DNA of 64,000 nucleotides from Xylogone sp. PMI_703 (Eukaryota > Ascomycota > Leotiomycetes), in the NCBI GenBank assembly GCA_021399445.1, contig JAJTUQ010000001.1, forward strand, positions 2,790,001 to 2,854,000. Reading direction: 5' to 3'. Made by a program: the position numbers and the translations under genes. The stretch's first letter is position 1, and each line of letters starts with the position of its first letter. Shown here piece by piece: positions 57,801 through 64,000 of this stretch. The notes beneath the pieces were generated by a model. The model was given only the letters and a program-made list of their open reading frames with translations. It made no database searches and was not told where the DNA came from.

Positions 57801-60800
57801 GTTTAAAGACTGTGTCCTGCATATCAATACTCATCAACAGGAGATGCGACAACTCAACGACATGCACAGGACTCAAGCCTCCTTTGCGAAGGAAATTCGT
57901 CCAGTCCTTCTTCGTATTCTTATCATAGATACGGTATTTGAAGTCATAAGGTAGGAGGTTTTCAAGCTCTACAGGGGCCGAAAGCTTTATTCGCATATAA
58001 GGATAAATACTGATTATTGGTCAGTGTAAGTTGTTCTTAGTTGTGTCAACGAGGCTCACCTTGTAAGTGGATTGCTTTTATCATAATTGGCATTCATCTG
58101 AAAATAAAAGGGTGGTGTTTTATCTCCACTTTCGCTCTTGCAGGTTATTGTCTTGGTTGGTCTTTTAAGAAGCTCTCTCCACCAAAGGGACTCAGCCGAC
58201 CAGGTATAACCGAAACCTTGATCCGGCCGAACAAGGAGAGACTTCATGAATGCTGCACCCACTGGGGCAGGTCGGCTCTCGCCAGGGGCTATCTTTTCGA
58301 TTTTGAGCAAGTGGCCTTCTTGTGAGTCGAATATACCTAACTCGACTGGTATTTGTGTGTGATTTTCTACCAAGAGAGGAGATCTAAATGTCACATATTT
58401 AACATTATCGTCACCAAGCTTTATATCCACGAGAAGGCGATGGAGGATCTGGTCTTTACGAGGGCGGAGACTATACAGGTATTCCCCTTCTCGGTTGATT
58501 GGAACCGTGTTAATGGTATCAAACCCACTAGCCTCGAGTCTAACACAGACCATGCCAGCATTGTTCTCAGGAGATAAACTTTCGCGCATCTTCTCCCAGT
58601 TTTCAAAGCGCCATGGTGACTCATGACCGTCCTCAAGTGTGGCAGATATAGACTCGTCGCCCTCCGCCCAGACGTAGATGTCAAAGCCAGTGTAATTTCG
58701 TATCTTATATGGGGCATCTGCCCCTCGAGGCTTTGAAAGAACATCGTCCTGTTGTGTCAAAAAGGAAGCCGATTTGGATGCGAGAGCAATTGTAGCGGAC
58801 GTGAGAGTAATTTCTAATGTTTTAGGAGAATAGAACTCAATAGAAGTCTGAGCATCCTCAGATGCCCGAGTAATATGAAGTCCAAACTCCCACGGTTCAA
58901 TTAGAGGTTCCCAGAATGACTTTGAGAAATTGTATACGTTAATAAACGTGCTAATAGATGTGTCGGCTCTGAGATTGCTTGACCAGTCGCTCGCAGTAGC
59001 TGTGAAACTATGAACATTCAGGTCCAGGATTGGCAGTTCATGTAAATCACCAATCAATATTAGTCTCATTCCTTCCAGTGTTGCAGTAAGGCTTTCCTTT
59101 TTGCGAATGGTCTGCGGCTCATAAACTTGTATATTATGCTGCTCCTTCGAGTGGAGTGAAGAAATAGCTCGTGTCCTGCCCTTACTGGCGATTGTTGAGG
59201 TGCCTTTCCGTTTGTGGCCTTCAGCATCAACCCGGGGCTTTTCGTCACTAGTTGAAAGTTCAGAGGCCTTCGTGAAAATCTGAAGAGCTAATAAAATGTC
59301 ACGTAACGATAGTCGTAATATTAATGGCTCGATATCAATGTGAATACTAGTAATATCTGACTTCGAGCTGTCCATTGACATTTTGAGAGAGAAGTCATCA
59401 AGAATCCGTAGGCGAGACGTATCAAACCGATCCATTTTGCACAAAAACATTCCCATTTCTGACACTTGCAGTGTCATGGCATGTTGCTGCAATAGTAGGA
59501 TCTGTTTTGTTCCAAGAACAATAGCTTCTGAACTACTGCTCAAGGGGTTTGCAATGAGAATGATCTGAGCATCGATTATATTGACTCTGAATGCAATATT
59601 CATAGGAGTCTGGCCTGGAGGATTGTCATTGCCTTTTCTTCCAGATACCAAAGCTTGTGATTGACTGGAGTTCTGTTTAATAATGGCGTCGGTTTGTAAA
59701 GAGTTTTCTTCCGAACTTTCAGCAGATTCCAAAATACTTTCGACTTCATCCATAACAGTAGGTTCATCCACACGAAGACTCCCAGTCAGGAAGGATTGAA
59801 TATCGAATAAATAATCCAAGGCAAAAATAAAACGCGGGCTATCGATTGCAACCATAGTAATCATGTTTCGTTCCTTGCCACCTGTCATCGTCAGGCTTGC
59901 CATGAGCTGCTGAGCATTGTTATTTGATGATGACATAATTTTGCGGAACTTGTTCGTTGCCCGAGTCCGACTATCATAAATTGTAAAAGACTGAATCAAA
60001 AGCTCGGATTCTAGAGATCCATCTGTCATCATCCTGACTTTCACTTTCGTATCATCCATGGCGAATGAAGACAAACTTGATGTCGCAATATCACCAACAG
60101 GTTCATTGTCTTTAGCCAGGATCAGCTCGAGCCCAATTCGATGAACATGGAACGCTAGATTTAGCCTATTCCAAGTTTTCGAATTAACGCTCAACTCAGG
60201 GCCTAGGTCAACAAGAGTCGGCGGAGACTTCTCTCCAGATGAAGTTCTCTGCAGAGAATCCATTTTCTGAGGTGTAGCTTCTTGCACTTCTATAGTAGCC
60301 TCTTGTTCCTCTTGTTCTCCATCAGTCGAAAAAGCAGCAGGTACCGACCTTGACAGCTCCAGAAGAAAACGGAGCTGATTTTGGGTAATTTGTAAATTGA
60401 AATCCGTCATGCTTCCTTCAATTTCCATATCAGGCCGCTTAGTCCCTTCTACATGTTCTACATATGTCATTTTAAAATCGAGATCAACTTTATTAAGCAT
60501 CTCGAGTTCCTCCGATTTATTGTCCGGAAAATGGAAGTCAAAAGTGAGTCGAACATTTCTTATCCCTGCTGATACCTTCATGGCAATCTGAGCGTCTTTT
60601 GTGTCATCCAAAGGAAGAAAGCTATTCTCGGCGTAGATTTCTCCTAAATAGGCCGTCAACAAATCTCGCTTCGTACTACCAACACTCTTCACTCGCGGAA
60701 AGACAACTATTGGTGTCCTAACAATGACATCGAATTTTATGCGACCGGCATTTTGTTGTATTTGAGAAGCCTGGTTTGCAGCAGCTTGTCGAGCAGCATT

Positions 60801-63800
60801 GTAGATTGCCTGCATCTTGCCAAACTTCACCAGGAACTCTATAATTTTTCTGAAAGGCTCTTCAAGAAAGTTAAGCTTTATAGAGCCAGCACGCAGATAT
60901 ATCGAGGAGTCGTAGCCTGGATAGGCTTGCTTATTCTCAGAGTCAAACGTCTCATAACGAAAGTCGGCCAGTTCATTTCCTTGAATTGTAATCAACTTCC
61001 GAAGACTGGACTCTTCTGAAGCACCTTGATTTATATCATCTACTAATGACAGGTCTCCCAATTTTGCGCCAATACGCATTGTTTTTCCAAATATGAAGAT
61101 CCCGACATCAGCGGCATTAAGTGATAGAGTAGCGAGTCGGATGCCATCATTGTTGAGTATTAATCGAATACTCTTCAAATCTGCCTTAATTCTGATTGAG
61201 GATGTACCGGATGGTTGAGTCTCAGGGACCATCCCATCTGGTTTTTCTATCAGTAACTCATTCGGAGGAGACTGCGGGGGCGAGGGCCCATTATTCGTAA
61301 AAGTGATCAAAGCAAAGTCTAATAGTGTGAGAAGAGTTTTCCTGGTGACAACAAAGTTGATGGTAGAGATGGCAATGTCGAGATTCATCTCCACACCGTC
61401 ATAATTTGGCATGAACTCTGGTGATTCTCTCTTCACCCTTGTAAATTTCACAGTTACCAGATCTTTTTGATCTTCACTTTCCATATCACCAGAAGATACC
61501 AATGACTTGAATTCGGGTGCAGAAGGTGTCTCAACGTAATCATCCACGACTAAAGATTCCAGAGAAGTTTGTACTGTCATATCGTAGGGCCGAAGGCAGA
61601 AATCAAGATGGAATTTTTCAGCAACGAGTTCCACCAGTAACTGGTCTGGTTTGTGTCCCTCTTGATCACTTCGGTAGAGTGAGCCTTGAAGGCGATCAAC
61701 TTCAAACTTGAATTCGAAATTGCGCTGTTGAGTCTTGAGAGTATCATTTTTGCTTCCATTCGGAGCATCTTCAAAGGAAGATTCATCTTCATCATCTGAG
61801 GCATCTTCGTCCAAGATAATAGCTTCTTGGGTTGAGAATTGAAATGAAGGTCTCTGTGCATCATCCTTTTGGGAAACAAAACTTGACGCACGCAGGTGTG
61901 ACGGTGCTATTGTGTTAGTTGTGTTAGATTTACTGATATCTTTCTCATCATGATCAAAATCAGGAATTGCCACATCAATTATCTTCATCAAACTCTTGTA
62001 TTTCGTATCCGACACAGAAACGTGAAGGACTGGGAGGTTTCCTGAAATTCGTGCTTTTGTTATGTTGGGGGCTTTCGGGATTATTGACATCTCAAAGATG
62101 AAATCAACATTGATTTGGTCGACGATATGCATTGGCTGAGACTCGTCCCGCTCTATGAGCTGGGCCTTCGTTGCTTGAATCGAGGGACCAATCAAGACCT
62201 GAGTTGATGAAAGTTTAACTAAGAACTTGTCATACATTAAAGACTCGAGTCGCTTATAGTCCTCATCCGTATACTCTTGGCTCTGTTTCGACTGCACCTC
62301 TTTCAGGGTATCCTTGTCAACCAGTTCGCTGTTAACGCTTATGTGACCAGCGTCTAGGATTATACAAGTGGTTTGTTTTATTGTCACACTTTCAGGAACG
62401 ATGATAAGCGGTGCTTGAAGGTCTAACTTAGCATTGATCGTCTTATGCTCTTCCAGAGCAAATTGGAGACCGGCCCTTGTTTGCTGGCGTAAACCCTCCA
62501 CTGTAGCTCCAGCCGTTTCCATGAGGGCTCCTATCGACTCCATGTGTCTTTCGGGAGGTTTGAAAAATCGAGTTATTCCGACTATAAAGTAAGGATTCCA
62601 GATAATTTCAAGTGGTTTAAGTTTCCCACTTATGGCAAGATCACTAGCCCCGTCTAAGGGGTTCTTCTCAAGTTGGAACCAGAAAAAAGGATCAAATTTT
62701 TCGTCTCCCTCATCACTAGGGCCATTCTCTAACAGTTTCTTGTCCGCAAAGTTTGGTGCATCCTTAACGCTGACAATCTGAGGAAATAAACTATCAGGGG
62801 TTGTACCATCATTGAGCCGCAAACCGCCCAGGCTAATTTCAGTCAAGAGTGATTCGGGTCTCTGTAAGAATTTAGCCCTGAAATTGTCGAAGTACAAACT
62901 TGCAACCTCCACAACTGAGCCCCGAGGAAACCTCTTCAATGTGAAACTGCCAGTTTTAAGTGAGGCATTGAGCTGATATTTTATCATATCTTTCGGAAGG
63001 TCAACAGCATGTGCTAGAGCTGTCTTTTCATCCCAGTCGATGGCATCGTATAGCTCTTTCTTCTGTTCTTCGGTTATTGTGGTAGTCTCATCACCTTGTT
63101 GATCTTCCTGAGGCTTTGATCCCCACGCCCAAGCAATCCAGCCCTGCTTCTGTTTAGGTTGCTCGGGCTTTTTGACTTCAACCTTCTCTTTTCTGAGCTG
63201 ATTCCTAGCAAGTGATCTCCAAAATCTCATATCTTCGTAACTAAGCTTCCACTCTAGCTTATCCAACTCGGAAACTTCCTCGGGAGTCATTTGGTAGTTT
63301 GGCCTCTTTTTCATCTTAAAAAGTTCAATATAACGATTTCTATCATCTCTTCGTTCCTTGAAATATGCCCACGACCAACGGCGGTTTCGCTCATGAATCT
63401 TGCTGAGAACCGCATTTCCAGCAAATTTCAGCCACGCACGTGGGTCGCTCTTTGGAGTAGAACCTTTGGGCTGGAACTTCTTATACTCTTGGTGGCGGAT
63501 GAAATAATGAAATAGATCGATCATCATAAGGGCATCTCGGTATTGGTCATCATCCAGAACAAGTCCTATTTCGTCGAAAACCAGAGTAGCCTTGGCCTTA
63601 GGAGCATCTAATTTCCCCGATTTATCCATTTCAATCTTAGCTTGTCCACTTACTGGTTTCAAGATAAACTGGTGACCGGCAGTTGCCGGGTCCTCCCCTT
63701 TGACAATCATTTCTTTAATAGCACTCAACATCTCATCGTGGGAGGCAACGTGAGCATCCGGCGTCTCCACTTGTCTCCCAGTCCCTAGCAATGTCGTATC

Positions 63801-64000
63801 TGTATTCCAATAGACAGCTAATGCGTCAAGAGTTGCAAGCTTATGGGTGACGCCAACGGTATTTTGAATATAAGTTGGCTTCCAGTTTCCATCTGTGCTT
63901 ACAGCACTGAATTCCTCCAGCGTGATACCTAGCGCAAATGGGTGGCCTGGAGCTGAGATGGAATCTTCGTAACGGATATGGATACTCTTCATAGTAATCT
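54856..64000 (-). CDS. VPS13: Vps13 bridge-like lipid transfer protein, 5' partial
   Basis: The frame enters at the window end (64000) and runs to 58060. A 50-nt intron (58059-58010, GTGAGC..AATCAG) follows, then 58009-54856 (TAG), giving about 3031 codons. The N-terminus (roughly 150 residues, including the chorein entry) lies outside: the frame is open before the Met at 63992 and KSIHIRYEDSI is an internal Vps13 sequence. The intron join reads NPLT-S-IYPYMRIKLSAPVEL, then LENLLPYDFKYRIYD, typical of the adaptor-binding (VAB/SHR-BD) region. Downstream come the ATG2-like C-terminal helices (DNPEQLGIGIAKGATSF, GVGKGVLGLATKPAIGIFDL) and a PH-like end (VVVMLTYSRIMLIKSKK, SEWDVPLKDIQTISKE). Vps13 forms a long hydrophobic groove that moves phospholipids at contact sites of vacuole, mitochondria, endosomes and ER. 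A single intron this close to the 3' end is the only one visible in 9 kb. Confidence 0.96.

Overview
This window is nuclear DNA of a filamentous ascomycete (Pezizomycotina); the class cannot be fixed from sequence alone. Genes have short introns (mostly 48-150 nt) with GT..AG ends and CTAAC/CTAAT-like branch sites. They encode conserved eukaryotic proteins (AP-2 alpha, Arp2/3 p16, PI synthase, Vps13), and intergenic DNA carries simple repeats. There are no operons, ribosome binding sites, insertion sequences or CRISPR arrays. I placed exon joins by hand from splice consensus, reading frame and family similarity.

Layout: 1-623, 3' part of a membrane-anchored expansin-like (double-psi beta-barrel) gene (+). 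960-2076, mitochondrial complex I assembly methyltransferase NDUFAF5 (-). 2571-5877, AP-2 alpha adaptin (+, seven exons). 6283-7014, Arp2/3 subunit ARPC5 (-). 8253-9146, calcineurin-like metallophosphoesterase (+). 9147-23509, 14.4 kb with no credible protein gene between two convergent 3' ends, holding microsatellites and an eight-copy ~72-nt tandem repeat. 23510-26926, large disordered protein (-). 30267-32271, Aa_trans amino-acid transporter (+). 34936-36888, disordered protein with N-terminal ETT repeats (-). 39183-40252, phosphatidylinositol synthase (-). 40749-42127, dienelactone hydrolase-family protein (+). 42788-45502, SET-domain protein (+). 46077-47291, stomatin/SPFH protein (-). 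50748-54493, CorA-like membrane protein with a four-copy N-terminal module (+). 54856-64000, Vps13 (-), running off the window.

Many products act at membranes: clathrin endocytosis (AP-2 alpha), the actin patches that drive it (ARPC5), PI synthesis (PIS1), bulk lipid transfer (Vps13), lipid microdomains (stomatin), and transport (Aa_trans, CorA-like). This is normal eukaryotic neighbourhood structure, not an operon.

The most unusual content is the repeat array inside the gene-free block, the modular N-terminus of the CorA-like protein, a GC-AG intron in PIS1, two introns whose retention would keep the frame open, and recurrent TACGGTA/TACCGTA words in gene-free DNA.
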